A stretch of 42,506 nucleotides of DNA, from contig NZ_SRHZ01000037.1 of assembly GCF_004684085.1 (NCBI RefSeq), positions 1-42,506 on the forward strand, in the 5' to 3' direction. This DNA is from Stenotrophomonas maltophilia (GTDB taxonomy: Bacteria > Pseudomonadota > Gammaproteobacteria > Xanthomonadales > Xanthomonadaceae). The notes under the pieces were generated by a model. The model was not told where the DNA came from, did not search any database, and worked only from the letters and a program-made list of their open reading frames with translations. The translations under genes were made by a program, and so were the position numbers. Below are positions 34,316 through 42,506 of this stretch, piece after piece. The stretch's first letter is position 1. Every line of letters starts with the position of its first letter.

Positions 34316-35523
34316 TGAGTCAGAAGGTCATGATCACCCGCGTCGCCACCGTGCTCCTGATGGGCATGGCGCTGACTGGCTGCAGCACCGTCAAGGGCTG
34401 GTTCGCCGGCAAGGACGCGGCAGCGAAGAAGGCCCAGGAGCCGGCTGAACTGGTCAAGTTCGAGCCCTCCGTGAAGGTCAACAAGGCCTGGTCGGTCAAC
34501 CTCGGCAAGGGCGAGCGCCGCATCGGCGTGCGCCAGGGCCCGGCCGTGGCCAACGGTCACGTGTTCGCCGCGGCGATCACCGGTGGCGTTCACGCCATCG
34601 ACCTGCAGACCGGCAAGAAGGTCTGGACCTGGGAACCGAAGAAAGAAAAGAAGAAGGCCAAGCTGCGCCTGTCCGGCGGCCCGGGTGTCGGTGAGAACCT
34701 GGTCGTGATCGGCACGCTTGATGGCCAGGTCATCGCCCTGGACATCAACGATGGCAGCGAGAAGTGGCGCGCCCGTGTTCCGGGTGAAGTCATCGCCGCA
34801 CCGGCCATTGCCCAGGGCATGGTCTTCGTGCGCAGCAATGATGGTCGTGTGACCGCGTTCGATGTCGGCAACGGCACCCAGAAGTGGTTCAACCCGAGCG
34901 AGCTGCCGGCGCTGACCGTGCGTGGCAACGCGCCGGTGGTGACCGGTCCGGGCGTGCTGTTCATCGGCAAGGACGAGGGCGCGGTTGCCGCGCTCGCCAT
35001 GCAGGATGGCCGCACCCTGTGGGAACAGAATCTGGGCAACGGCGAAGGCCGTACCGAGCTGGAGCGCATGGCCGACGTCGATGGCGCCCCGGTACTGGAG
35101 GGCAACACCCTCTATGTGAGCAGCTTCAAGAACCAGACCATGGCCATTGAAGGCCCGACCGGTCGCCCCCTCTGGGCGCGCGACCATGGCGGCGCCGGTG
35201 GCGTGGCGGTTTCGTCGGGCAATGTTTTCGTTACCGACAACAAGGGCGGCGTGTTCGGCCTGGACAAGGCGACCGGCGCGGCAATGTGGTCGCAGACCGA
35301 GCTGGCGCGTCGTCTGCTGACCGGCCCGGCGCTGCACGGCGACTACGTGGTGGTCGGTGACTACAAGGGATACGTGCACTGGTTGAAGACCGCCGATGGG
35401 GCGATGGCAGCACGGGCGAAGAGTGGCGGTGACGCCCTGCTTGCCCAGCCAATCGTCGTAGACGGGGTGCTGCTGGTGCAGAACGTTGATGGCAAGCTGA
35501 CCGCCTTCCGGTTGGCAAATTAA
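34315..35523 (+). CDS. bamB: Outer-membrane assembly lipoprotein BamB
   Basis: The protein has 402 residues. The lipoprotein signal ends LTGC (lipidated Cys23). The mature protein is an eight-bladed beta-propeller with repeated PQQ/WD-like strands such as [35 protein letters not shown] and [14 protein letters not shown]. BamB is part of the BAM complex that inserts outer-membrane beta-barrels. The coding frame could be read from TTG 34312, but ATG 34315 is preferred. It is followed by der after 16 nt; the order yfgM-bamB-der is conserved. Confidence 0.95.
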   Translation: MSQKVMITRVATVLLMGMALTGCSTVKGWFAGKDAAAKKAQEPAELVKFEPSVKVNKAWSVNLGKGERRIGVRQGPAVANGHVFAAAITGGVHAIDLQTGKKVWTWEPKKEKKKAKLRLSGGPGVGENLVVIGTLDGQVIALDINDGSEKWRARVPGEVIAAPAIAQGMVFVRSNDGRVTAFDVGNGTQKWFNPSELPALTVRGNAPVVTGPGVLFIGKDEGAVAALAMQDGRTLWEQNLGNGEGRTELERMADVDGAPVLEGNTLYVSSFKNQTMAIEGPTGRPLWARDHGGAGGVAVSSGNVFVTDNKGGVFGLDKATGAAMWSQTELARRLLTGPALHGDYVVVGDYKGYVHWLKTADGAMAARAKSGGDALLAQPIVVDGVLLVQNVDGKLTAFRLAN

Positions 35524-35539
35524 AAATGGAGTAATCGCG

Positions 35540-36937
35540 ATGCTGCCTTTGGTCGCCCTGGTTGGACGGCCGAATGTCGGCAAGTCGACTATTTTCAATG
35601 CGCTTACGCGCACCCGTGACGCGCTGGTCCATGACCAGCCCGGCGTCACCCGCGACCGCAACTACGGCGTCTGCCGTCTCGACGAGGACAATCATTTCCT
35701 CGTCGTCGACACCGGCGGTATCGCGGAAGAGGAAGAGGGTCTGGCAGGTGCAACCACCCGCCAGGCCCGCGCCGCTGCGGCGGAAGCTGACCTGATCCTG
35801 TTCGTGGTCGATGCCCGTGACGGCACCTCGGCCATGGACGATGAGATCCTGGCCTGGCTGCGCAAGCTGTCGCGCCCGACGCTGTTGCTGATCAACAAGA
35901 TCGACGGCACCGACGAGGACACCGTGCGTTCGGAGTTCGCCCGTTACGGCTTCGGCGAGATGCTGACCGTGTCGGCCGCGCATCGCCAGGGCCTGGATGA
36001 CCTGCTCGAAGAAGTGGTCCAGCGCCTGCCCGAAGAAGGCAGCGGCGAAGAACTGGACAACGATCCGAACCGCATCCGCATCGCCTTCGTCGGCCGCCCG
36101 AACGTGGGCAAGTCGACCCTGGTCAACCGCATCCTCGGCGAGGAGCGCATGATCGCCTCCGACGTGCCGGGCACCACCCGCGACTCGATCGCCGTGGACC
36201 TGGAGCGTGATGGCCGCGAGTACCGCCTGATCGATACTGCCGGCCTGCGCCGCCGTTCGCGCGTGGACGAGGTTGTCGAGAAGTTCTCGGTGGTCAAGAC
36301 CATGCAGTCGATCGAGCAGTGCCAGGTGGCCGTGCTGATGCTGGATGCCACCGAAGGCGTGACCGACCAGGACGCCACCGTGCTCGGCGCCGTGCTCGAT
36401 GCCGGCCGCGCGCTGGTCATCGCCATCAACAAGTGGGATGGCCTGACCGAATACCAGCGCGAGCAGGCCGAAACCATGCTGTCGCTCCGCCTGGGCTTCG
36501 TGCCGTGGGCTGAGTCGGTGCGCATTTCGGCCAAGCATGGCTCGGGCCTGCGCGAGCTGTTCCGTGCGGTGCACCGCGCGCACGAATCGGCGAACAAGAC
36601 CTTCACCACCAGCGAAGTGAACAAGGCGCTGGAAGTGGCTTACGAGACCAACCCGCCGCCGACCATCCGCGGCCACGTTTCCAAGCTGCGTTACGTGCAC
36701 CCGGCCGGCGCGAATCCGCCCACCTTCATCGTGCACGGCACGCGCCTGAAGGAGCTGCAGGAGTCGTACAAGCGCTACCTGGAGAACTTCTTCCGCAAGC
36801 GCTTCAAGCTGATCGGCACGCCGGTGAGCTTCATCTTCCGCGAGGGTACCAACCCGTACGAGGGCAAGAAGAACGTCCTCACCGAGCGGCAGGTCAAGGC
36901 CAAGCGGCGCTTGATGAAGCACGTCAAGGGCAAGTGA
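35540..36937 (+). CDS. der: GTPase Der (EngA)
   Basis: The protein has 465 residues with two tandem GTPase domains, each with the P-loop GRPNVGKS (near residues 8 and 181), DxxG switch and NKxD motifs (NKIDGT, NKWDGL), followed by a KH-like C-terminal domain (about residues 355-440). It is essential for assembly of the 50S subunit. The C-terminus is Lys/Arg-rich ([13 protein letters not shown]). It ends the operon: a rho-independent terminator follows within 10 nt of the stop codon. Confidence 0.97.
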   Translation: MLPLVALVGRPNVGKSTIFNALTRTRDALVHDQPGVTRDRNYGVCRLDEDNHFLVVDTGGIAEEEEGLAGATTRQARAAAAEADLILFVVDARDGTSAMDDEILAWLRKLSRPTLLLINKIDGTDEDTVRSEFARYGFGEMLTVSAAHRQGLDDLLEEVVQRLPEEGSGEELDNDPNRIRIAFVGRPNVGKSTLVNRILGEERMIASDVPGTTRDSIAVDLERDGREYRLIDTAGLRRRSRVDEVVEKFSVVKTMQSIEQCQVAVLMLDATEGVTDQDATVLGAVLDAGRALVIAINKWDGLTEYQREQAETMLSLRLGFVPWAESVRISAKHGSGLRELFRAVHRAHESANKTFTTSEVNKALEVAYETNPPPTIRGHVSKLRYVHPAGANPPTFIVHGTRLKELQESYKRYLENFFRKRFKLIGTPVSFIFREGTNPYEGKKNVLTERQVKAKRRLMKHVKGK

Positions 36938-36945
36938 TCCACGAG

Positions 36946-36970
36946 AAGGCGGCCGCAGGGCCGCCTTTTT
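36946..36970 (+). terminator. Terminator after der
   Basis: AAGGCGGCC pairs with GGCCGCCTT across a GCAG loop, and five T residues end the tract. It closes the ndk-der gene run before the converging alcohol dehydrogenase gene. Confidence 0.9.
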
Positions 36971-36984
36971 CGTTGCAGATGCCG

Positions 36985-37008
36985 GAGCGCCGGGCCATGC
37001 CCGGCGGC
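36985..37008. repeat. SMAG-type palindrome between der and adh
   Basis: GAGCGCCGGGC-cat-GCCCGGCGGC, a unit with an imperfect GTAG head, lies between the terminator and the end of the dehydrogenase gene. Confidence 0.7.
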
Positions 37009-37023
37009 GTCGGGCGCCCGCTC

Positions 37024-38058
37024 TCAGGCACTGCCCCACGGCAACAGCACGCCACGGAATCTCATTGTTCCCGACGAAAGCCGATCATAGGCTTCGGTCG
37101 CGCGGTCCAGATCAAAGGTCTCGACCATCGGCTTTACTTTGCCGGCGGCAGCAAGCTGCAGCACTTCGCTGAGGTAGTGCTGGCCACCATGGGTGGCGCC
37201 GATCACACGCTGGCGCATCATGTGGAACGGCACGCCCTCGGACGAGATCGAGAACGGCTTACTGAAGTCCAGTCCACACAGAACAACGCGCCCGTCGACC
37301 CGCAGGCCGTTCATCGCTTCTTCGGCCGAGCTGAATTCATTGGTGGTCACCAGCAACACGTCGGCGCCGCCGATCGCCTTCAGTTCCTTGCCGTTGGCCA
37401 CGACCTGGTCGGCGCCCAGCTGCAGGGCCAGTGCATGCTTGTCTGCGGAATGGGTGATGGCGATGGTCTCGAAGCCACAGGCCTTGGACAGCTGCAGGGC
37501 AACATGTCCCAGTCCGCCGATGCCAAGTACCGCGACCTTCTCCCGTGGCTGGGGCGCCGCATCACGCAGCCCGCTCCAGGTCGTGTAGCCGGCGCACATC
37601 ATCGGCGCCGCGTCCACGTAGGAAAGGCCGTCAGGCAGCAGCACCGTGCCTTCGGCAGAGAGGGCGATGTACTGCGCGTGGCCACCTTGGGCGGCGAAGC
37701 CGGTGGTGCGAGGTGCATCGCAGTTCATCGCGGTCTGCCCGGACAAGGGGCGGTTCTCGCGGCAGTAGGGGCATCGGCCGCAGGACGACTGGACCCATGT
37801 AGTGCCCACGCGATCACCCACCCGACGCGAGTGCACACCGGCGCCTACTTCCACGACCTCGCCGACCACCTCATGCCCCGGCGTCTGCGGGTAGATGTCG
37901 CCGCCATAGCCCTGGGTTGCCCACACGTCCGTGTAGCACATGCCTGATGCGTGGACCTTGACCAGTACCTGGCCCGGTTCGATCACGGGCACCGGCACGT
38001 CCTGTACCTGCCACGGCGCATTCGGCCCGGTCATCACAACCGCTTTCATCGTTTTCAT
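37024..38058 (-). CDS. Zinc-dependent medium-chain alcohol dehydrogenase
   Basis: The protein has 344 residues. The catalytic zinc ligands Cys41 (GMCYTDVW) and His62-Glu63 (PGHEVVGEV) are present, and the NAD(P) site reads LGIGGLGHVALQL near residue 178. In the structural zinc loop Cys93, Cys96 and Cys99 are present, but the fourth position eight residues on is Gly107 (PLSGQTAM), with the next cysteine at 113. The enzyme oxidises primary alcohols or reduces aldehydes; its substrate is unknown. It is divergent from a LysR regulator gene 107 nt away, which probably controls it. I use ATG 38058, with AGGA 12 nt upstream; ATG 38049 is also possible. Confidence 0.92.
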   Translation of the reverse strand: MKTMKAVVMTGPNAPWQVQDVPVPVIEPGQVLVKVHASGMCYTDVWATQGYGGDIYPQTPGHEVVGEVVEVGAGVHSRRVGDRVGTTWVQSSCGRCPYCRENRPLSGQTAMNCDAPRTTGFAAQGGHAQYIALSAEGTVLLPDGLSYVDAAPMMCAGYTTWSGLRDAAPQPREKVAVLGIGGLGHVALQLSKACGFETIAITHSADKHALALQLGADQVVANGKELKAIGGADVLLVTTNEFSSAEEAMNGLRVDGRVVLCGLDFSKPFSISSEGVPFHMMRQRVIGATHGGQHYLSEVLQLAAAGKVKPMVETFDLDRATEAYDRLSSGTMRFRGVLLPWGSA

Positions 38059-38129
38059 CGTCTTGATCCTGTCCCGGTGGGTGAGCGCCGAGGGCCTGTG
38101 CCCACGGACAACCGGGAGCGTAGAATCGG

Positions 38130-38158
38130 TTGACTATCAAGACAATCGCTTCAATATT
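38130..38158 (+). promoter_or_regulatory. Promoter of the LysR gene and candidate operator
   Basis: TTGACT (38130-38135) and AATATT (38153-38158) are spaced 17 bp. The predicted start falls at about 38165, next to the ATG at 38166, so the mRNA would have almost no leader. TTGA-cta-TCAA (38130-38140) is a small dyad inside the promoter that could bind the LysR protein. The divergent gene starts at 38058. Confidence 0.5.
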
Positions 38159-38165
38159 TCACGAT

Positions 38166-39089
38166 ATGGTGAAGATCATTCAGCAGTCCGGCGGTGGTGA
38201 TCTGACCGCCTTCACCGCGTTCCTGGCGGTGGCAGCACATCGCAGCTTCCGCAGCGCGGCGGCAGAATTGAACATCACCCCGTCGGCAATCAGTCATGCG
38301 ATCAAGGCGCTCGAGCAGCGGCTGGGTGCGCGCCTGTTCAACCGCACCACGCGCAGCGTCTCGCTGACCGACGCCGGGGAGCGCCTGGCGGAAAAGCTGC
38401 GGCCGGCCATGGCCTCGATCGAGGAGGCCCTGCAGTCCGTGGATTCCGAAGCCGGCACGCCGCGCGGCACGGTCCGCATCAACGCCAGTGAAGGCGCCAT
38501 ACGGCTCGTACTGAAGCCGGTGCTTGCGCGGTTCCTGCGCCAGTACCCGCAGGTCCACCTGGACATCGTCAGTGACGGCAGGTTGGGCGATATTGTTTCG
38601 GACGGTTTCGATGCGGGTATCCGCCTGACCGAAGCGGTGCCGCGGGACATGGTCGCGATAGCAGTCACCGCCCCCATGCGGTTCGCGGCGGTTGCCTCGC
38701 CGGCGTACCTGCAGGCGCGTGGCCGGCCACTGCGGCCGCTGGACCTGCATCAGCACGACTGCATTCGTTTCCGCTTCGAAAGTGGGGCGATCTACCGGTG
38801 GGAGTTCGAGCATCAAGGCACGGCCGAGCGGGTGAACGTCTCCGGGCCGATCACGCTGACGGACCAGCCATTGATGGTCGACGCGGCCATTGAAGGTATC
38901 GGTATTGCCTTCGTTCCCGAACATCTGGCGCTAGAGCCGTTGGCCGATGGCCGCCTGTTGCGGCTGCTTGAGGACTGGTGTCCCGAATTTCCCGGGCTTT
39001 CGCTGTACTACCCGGGCCATCGGCATGTGCCGCCCGGGCTGAAAGCGCTGATCGGTCTTCTTCAGCAACAGCACGGCGGGCGCGGGTAG
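38166..39089 (+). CDS. LysR-family transcriptional regulator
   Basis: The protein has 307 residues. The winged helix-turn-helix spans about residues 12-70 (HRSFRSAAAELNITPSAISH, then ARLFNRTTRSVSLTDAGE) and is followed by the effector-binding domain that starts around GTPRGTVRINASEGA. Such regulators usually control the divergent neighbour, here the alcohol dehydrogenase, with an inducer that is unknown. The frame can be read from TTG 38130, but that codon coincides with the -35 box, so ATG 38166 is preferred. There is no Shine-Dalgarno sequence. Confidence 0.92.
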   Translation: MVKIIQQSGGGDLTAFTAFLAVAAHRSFRSAAAELNITPSAISHAIKALEQRLGARLFNRTTRSVSLTDAGERLAEKLRPAMASIEEALQSVDSEAGTPRGTVRINASEGAIRLVLKPVLARFLRQYPQVHLDIVSDGRLGDIVSDGFDAGIRLTEAVPRDMVAIAVTAPMRFAAVASPAYLQARGRPLRPLDLHQHDCIRFRFESGAIYRWEFEHQGTAERVNVSGPITLTDQPLMVDAAIEGIGIAFVPEHLALEPLADGRLLRLLEDWCPEFPGLSLYYPGHRHVPPGLKALIGLLQQQHGGRG

Positions 39090-39093
39090 TCCG

Positions 39094-39108
39094 GGTAGCG
39101 CCGGGCAT
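39094..39108 (+). repeat. Truncated SMAG half-site
   Basis: GGTAGCGCCGGGCAT matches the first half of the standard unit and then stops; the second arm is missing. It lies 5 nt after the LysR stop, in the upstream region of the next gene. Confidence 0.5.
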
Positions 39109-39137
39109 TGGTCAAGGCAAGGCAGGGCAGCCTGCGT

Positions 39138-39143
39138 GATAAT
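39138..39143 (+). promoter_or_regulatory. Candidate -10 box (GATAAT) for a leaderless mRNA
   Basis: GATAAT ends six nucleotides before ATG 39150, the same spacing as TACAAT before uup. No Shine-Dalgarno sequence is present. The -35 region is not obvious (TTGGTC is 24 bp away). Confidence 0.4.
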
Positions 39144-39149
39144 GCGGCC

Positions 39150-40286
39150 ATGAGCATCCAAGAGCTTTCCCCCGCGCAGGCGCGCGAGCGCCTGGCCCAT
39201 GGCGCCGTGCTGATCGATGTACGCGAGGCGCACGAACGGGCCGGCGGGATGGCCGAAGGCGCGCGCGGCGTGGCCAAGGGCGAGCTGCAGGCCGACCCGG
39301 CCGCGCATCTGCCGCGGCACGACCAGGAGATCCTGTTGATCTGCCAGAGCGGCAAGCGCTCGGCCGATGCCGCGCAGTTCCTGCTGGAGGCCGGCTACAC
39401 CTACGTCGCTTCCGTGACGGGCGGTACCGTAGCCTGGCGCGAACAGTCGCTGCCGCTGGTGCAGCCGCTGACCAGTGCCGCTGACCGCGACTTCTACGAC
39501 CGCTACTCGCGCCACCTGCTGCTGCCGCAGGTGGGCGAGGCCGGCCAGCGCACGCTGCAGCAGTCGCGCGTGCTGGTGCTGGGCGCGGGTGGGCTGGGCG
39601 CACCGGCTGGCTTCTATCTGGCTGCGGCCGGGGTAGGGCACCTGCGCTTCGCCGACCACGATCGCGTGGAGCGCAGCAACCTGCACCGGCAGATCGTGCA
39701 TACCGAAGCCAGCGTGGGCCAGCTCAAGGTCGATTCCGCACGCGAGCGGCTGCTGGCGCTGAACCCGTCGATCGAGGTTGAGGCCGTGCCCGAGCGGGTA
39801 ACTTCGGAGAATGTCGATCGCCTGCTGGACGGTGTGGACGTGGTGCTGGATGGCTCGGACAACTTCCCGCTGCGCTACCTGCTCAACGACGCCTGCATCA
39901 AGCACGCCACGCCGCTGGTGTATGCCGCCATCGAGCGCTTCGACGGCCAGGTAAGCGTGTTTGATGCCGGCCGCCAGCGTGGCGTTGCACCGTGCTACCG
40001 CTGCCTGTTCCCGGAGCCGCCGCCGCCGGAGTTCGCGCCGAACTGTTCCGAGGCTGGCGTGCTGGGCGTGCTGCCCGGCCTGGCCGGGGTGCTGCAGGCC
40101 ACCGAGGTGCTGAAGCTGCTGCTGGGTATTGGTGAGCCGCTGGTGGGGCGGCTGTTGCGCTTCGATGCGCTGGGCATGCGCTTCCGCGAGACCGGCATCC
40201 GGCCGGACCCACATTGCCCGGTGTGCGCGCCGGGCGTGCCGTTCCCGGGGTATATCGATTACGCCGCGTTTTGCCGGGGTGGGTGA
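39150..40286 (+). CDS. moeB: Rhodanese-adenylyltransferase fusion of the MoeB/ThiF family
   Basis: The protein has 378 residues. An N-terminal rhodanese domain (about residues 1-105, active-site Cys65 in ICQSGKRSA) is joined to an E1-like adenylyltransferase domain (about 115-378) with ATP loop GAGGLG at 145-150, DRVERSNLHRQ, a conserved Cys299 (PNCSEAGVLG), and zinc cysteines Cys282, Cys285, Cys356 and Cys359. Such proteins activate the C-terminus of a MoaD/ThiS-like sulfur carrier and supply the sulfur. The domain order is the reverse of eukaryotic MOCS3, where rhodanese is C-terminal. No carrier gene is adjacent, so molybdopterin, thiamin or another route cannot be chosen with certainty. 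ATG 39150 fits the domain; the frame is open from 39108. Confidence 0.9.
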   Translation: MSIQELSPAQARERLAHGAVLIDVREAHERAGGMAEGARGVAKGELQADPAAHLPRHDQEILLICQSGKRSADAAQFLLEAGYTYVASVTGGTVAWREQSLPLVQPLTSAADRDFYDRYSRHLLLPQVGEAGQRTLQQSRVLVLGAGGLGAPAGFYLAAAGVGHLRFADHDRVERSNLHRQIVHTEASVGQLKVDSARERLLALNPSIEVEAVPERVTSENVDRLLDGVDVVLDGSDNFPLRYLLNDACIKHATPLVYAAIERFDGQVSVFDAGRQRGVAPCYRCLFPEPPPPEFAPNCSEAGVLGVLPGLAGVLQATEVLKLLLGIGEPLVGRLLRFDALGMRFRETGIRPDPHCPVCAPGVPFPGYIDYAAFCRGG

Positions 40287-40456
40287 ACCCGGCCGGGCGT
40301 CATCCACGCATGGCGTGGATCTACCGGGGATTGAACCCGGTCGGGGCGTCATCCACGCATGGCGTGGGTCCACCGGGGATTGAATCCGGCCGGGGCGTCA
40401 TCCACGCATGGCGTGGATCTACCGATGCATTAGTAGATCCACGCCATGCGTGGATG
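40285..40456. repeat. Tandem array of four SMAG GCGTGGAT palindromes
   Basis: Three direct copies (40285-40332, 40333-40381, 40382-40431), 48-50 nt each, contain ATCCACGC-atg-GCGTGGAT followed by CTACC in copies 1 and 3, while copy 2 reads GCGTGGGTCCACC. A fourth, inverted copy (40433-40456) is the exact complement of 40399-40422 over 24 bp. The array fills most of the 315-bp spacer between the moeB-like gene and the Kef gene; bases 40457-40601 show no other clear feature. Confidence 0.85.
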
Positions 40457-40601
40457 GGTGCGTCGGAATTCGGGATGATGTCGGGGGTCACTCCCGGCAT
40501 CGTTCCACCTCCAAGACAATCAGACGCAACATGCGTGCTATTGCCGTCATCGGCATTGCTCTATTGTTGAGGCCGATTCTGGATCTTGGGGAAAACACCG
40601 C

Positions 40602-42434
40602 ATGGCGGTAGAAGCAGCGACCAGCGAGCTGGTCAAGGTCGTCGCCCTGTTGGGCGCGGCGGTGGTGATGGTGCCTTTGTTCCGCCGGGCCGGTCTGGGC
40701 TCGGTACTAGGCTACTTCGCCGCTGGCCTGGCGATCGGACCGTTCGGGCTGGGCTGGTTCTCAGACCCGCAGGCGATCCTGCATACCGCCGAGCTCGGCG
40801 TGGTGATGTTCCTGTTCGTGATCGGCCTGGAAATGCGGCCCTCGCACCTGTGGAGCCTGCGCAAGGAAATCTTCGGGCTTGGCACGCTGCAGATCGTCAC
40901 CTGCGCGCTGGTGCTGACCAGCATCGCCAAGCTGTTCGGCCTGCCGTGGCAGGTGGCCTTCATCGGCGCCACCGGCTTCGTGCTGACCTCCACCGCGGTG
41001 GTGATGCAGCTGCTGGCCGAGCGCGGCGACATCGCGCTGCCGTCGGGGCAGAAGATCGTCTCCATCCTGCTGTTCGAAGACCTCCTGATCGTGCCGTTGC
41101 TGGCGCTGGTGGCTTGGATGGGCCCGAGCGCGGGCAGTGCCGATGGCGAGGGTTCGCGCTGGCTGTCGGTGGCGATCGGCGTGGGTGCCATCGTCGGCCT
41201 GGTGCTGGTCGGCCGCTTCCTGCTCAACCCGCTGTTCCGCCTGCTGGCCGAATCGAAGGCGCGCGAGGTGATGACCGCCGCCGCGCTGCTGGTGGTGCTG
41301 GGTGCGGCGCTGCTGATGCAGCTGTCGGGCCTGTCGATGGCGATGGGCGCGTTCCTGGCCGGCGTGCTGCTGAGCGAATCGACCTTCCGCCACCAGATCG
41401 AAGCGGACATCGAACCGTTCCGCGGCATCCTGCTGGGCCTGTTCTTCCTCAGCGTGGGCATGGCGCTGGACCTGAGCGTGGTGGCCGCGCACTGGCAGCT
41501 GATCCTCGGCCTGGTGCTGGCGCTGATGGCAGCCAAGGCGCTGTGCATCTACGTGGTGGCGCGCATCATGGGCAGCGACCACGCGCAGGCGCTGGACCGT
41601 GGCGTGCTGATGGCGCAGGGCGGCGAGTTCGCCTTCGTGCTGTTCTCTGCGGCTGCATCGGCGGGCGTGATCGACCTGGAGATCAACGCCAACTTCACCG
41701 CCGTGGTGGTGCTGTCGATGGCGCTGACCCCGCTGGTGGTGCTGGTCTACAAGCGCGTGGCGCCGAAGCCGACGGTGAACATGGACGGCGTGGACGAGGC
41801 CGATGGCCTGTCCGGCAGCGTGCTGCTGATCGGCTTCGGCCGCTTCGGCCAGGTCGCCAGCCAGTCGCTGCTGGCGCGCGACGTGGACGTGACCATCATC
41901 GACAACGATGTGGAGATGATCCAGAGCGCCGCGCGCTTTGGTTTCAAGATCTACTACGGCGACGGCACGCGGCTGGATGTGCTGCATGCGTCCGGCGCCG
42001 CGACCGCGCGTGCGATTGCGGTGTGCGTGGACAAGGCCGAGGCCGCCGACCGCATCGTTGAGCTGGTGGCGCACGAGTTCCCGCAGGCCAAGCTGATGGT
42101 GCGTTCGTTCGACCGTGAGCATTCGCTGCGGCTGATCCATGCTGGTGTCGATTTCCAGATCCGCGAGACGTTTGAGTCGGCCGTGCTGTTTGGCCAGGCC
42201 GCACTGGTGGAACTGGGTGCGGATGAGGACGACGCGATCGAGATTGCCGAGCAGATCCGTCGTCGCGATGCAGAGCGCTTCGAGCTGGAAATTGCCGGTG
42301 GTGGCTTGAATGCCGGCGCCCGCATGATCTACGGCAACAGCCCGCAGGGCGTACCGACGCCGACCCCGTTCACCGCGCCGAAGCGCGAGAGCAAGACGCT
42401 GAACCCGCAGGATGTGCCGGAAGAGGAAGAATGA
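40602..42434 (+). CDS. kefC: Kef-type monovalent cation/proton antiporter with TrkA-N domain
   Basis: The protein has 610 residues of the CPA2 family. About 12-13 membrane helices span residues 8-385, with LGYFAAGLAIGPFGLGWF near the start and ADIEPFRGILLGLFFLSVGM (the KefC-type segment) near residue 270. A RCK/TrkA-N nucleotide-binding domain follows at about 400-520, with Rossmann loop IGFGRFGQVASQ and the acidic DNDVEMI. Homologues are glutathione-gated potassium efflux systems protecting against electrophiles. No KefF/KefG ancillary gene is next to it. The start is ATG 40602 with GGGGAA upstream. It is an inner-membrane protein; KefC versus KefB versus a plain CPA2 exchanger cannot be separated by eye. 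Confidence 0.9.
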   Translation: MAVEAATSELVKVVALLGAAVVMVPLFRRAGLGSVLGYFAAGLAIGPFGLGWFSDPQAILHTAELGVVMFLFVIGLEMRPSHLWSLRKEIFGLGTLQIVTCALVLTSIAKLFGLPWQVAFIGATGFVLTSTAVVMQLLAERGDIALPSGQKIVSILLFEDLLIVPLLALVAWMGPSAGSADGEGSRWLSVAIGVGAIVGLVLVGRFLLNPLFRLLAESKAREVMTAAALLVVLGAALLMQLSGLSMAMGAFLAGVLLSESTFRHQIEADIEPFRGILLGLFFLSVGMALDLSVVAAHWQLILGLVLALMAAKALCIYVVARIMGSDHAQALDRGVLMAQGGEFAFVLFSAAASAGVIDLEINANFTAVVVLSMALTPLVVLVYKRVAPKPTVNMDGVDEADGLSGSVLLIGFGRFGQVASQSLLARDVDVTIIDNDVEMIQSAARFGFKIYYGDGTRLDVLHASGAATARAIAVCVDKAEAADRIVELVAHEFPQAKLMVRSFDREHSLRLIHAGVDFQIRETFESAVLFGQAALVELGADEDDAIEIAEQIRRRDAERFELEIAGGGLNAGARMIYGNSPQGVPTPTPFTAPKRESKTLNPQDVPEEEE

Positions 42435-42450
42435 GGTGCCGCGCATCGCG

Positions 42451-42506
42451 CTCGCCGGGCGTGGCCCGGCGCTACCGTGGTGCGCACGGGTGGGGTAGCG
42501 CCGGGC
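42451..42506. repeat. SMAG unit followed by the start of another, cut by the window end
   Basis: CGCCGGGC-gtg-GCCCGGCGCTACC is at 42453-42476 in reverse orientation, and GGTAGCGCCGGGC begins at 42494 and is truncated at 42506. They follow the Kef gene. Confidence 0.7.

Noticed and set aside
38130..38165. TTG start for the LysR gene adding 12 residues
   Set aside because: The TTG is the -35 hexamer of a good promoter, and the conserved DNA-binding domain starts after ATG 38166.
40285..40456. Possible CRISPR array (regular repeats of about 48-50 nt)
   Set aside because: There are no unique spacers: the whole unit is repeated, each unit is palindromic, one copy is inverted, and no cas genes are nearby. 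The pattern fits SMAG-type repeats.

Overview
The window looks like chromosomal DNA of a Stenotrophomonas, most likely the S. maltophilia complex within Xanthomonadaceae. Three things suggest this: the high G+C content with strong G/C third-position bias, the gene content and order, and above all the many small intergenic palindromes that begin GTAG and carry GCCGGGC-CATG-CCCGGC or ATCCACGC-ATG-GCGTGGAT hairpins. These match the SMAG/REP-type repeats known from S. maltophilia. The species call is an inference; no database was consulted. I see no phage, insertion sequence, integron, CRISPR array or tRNA/rRNA gene, and no convincing pseudogene.

Layout, left to right. (1) 1-3160: an ABC-F ATPase (uup) converging on two adjacent single-haem cytochromes c that look like the two halves of a c4-type cytochrome. 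(2) 3366-11124: a tightly overlapping three-gene efflux operon with one membrane fusion lipoprotein and two unequal RND pumps, but no outer-membrane channel or regulator. (3) 11245-16412, all on the minus strand: a PhyH-family dioxygenase, then the agmatine-to-putrescine genes aguA and aguB followed by a GNAT acetyltransferase and a TraB-family membrane protein, plus a small exported BamE/OmlA-like protein. (4) 16559-25169: rpmJ divergent from a long plus-strand run cmk-rpsA-ihfB-lapA-lapB, then a polyprenyl-phosphate sugar-1-phosphate transferase, a WbpM-type dehydratase and galU. This combines translation, nucleoid architecture, LPS control and O-antigen precursor synthesis. (5) 25170-25682: a gene-free, repeat-dense spacer. 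(6) 25683-30028: a minus-strand fatty-acid beta-oxidation operon (thiolase, multifunctional FadN-type enzyme) headed by a PsrA-like TetR repressor with a clear operator. (7) 30310-36937: ndk-rlmN-pilW-rodZ-yfgM-bamB-der, a conserved gammaproteobacterial run that here lacks ispG and hisS. (8) 37024-42434: a zinc alcohol dehydrogenase divergent from a LysR regulator, a rhodanese-adenylyltransferase fusion of the MoeB/ThiF family, and a Kef-type cation/proton antiporter.

Most genes are ordinary housekeeping genes. The most unusual signal is a family of roughly 100-nt hairpin repeats with three copies (49-129, 25214-25317 inverted, 25539-25638). They share a conserved core of about 50 nt, yet in the two best copies the flanking arms are unrelated in sequence and still almost perfectly self-complementary. 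Other points worth a second look are the asymmetric proton-relay residues of the two RND pumps, a -10 box exactly six nucleotides before the start codon of two genes (candidate leaderless mRNAs), a PsrA-type operator, an intrinsic terminator lying between a candidate promoter and ndk, and a tandem SMAG array before the Kef gene.
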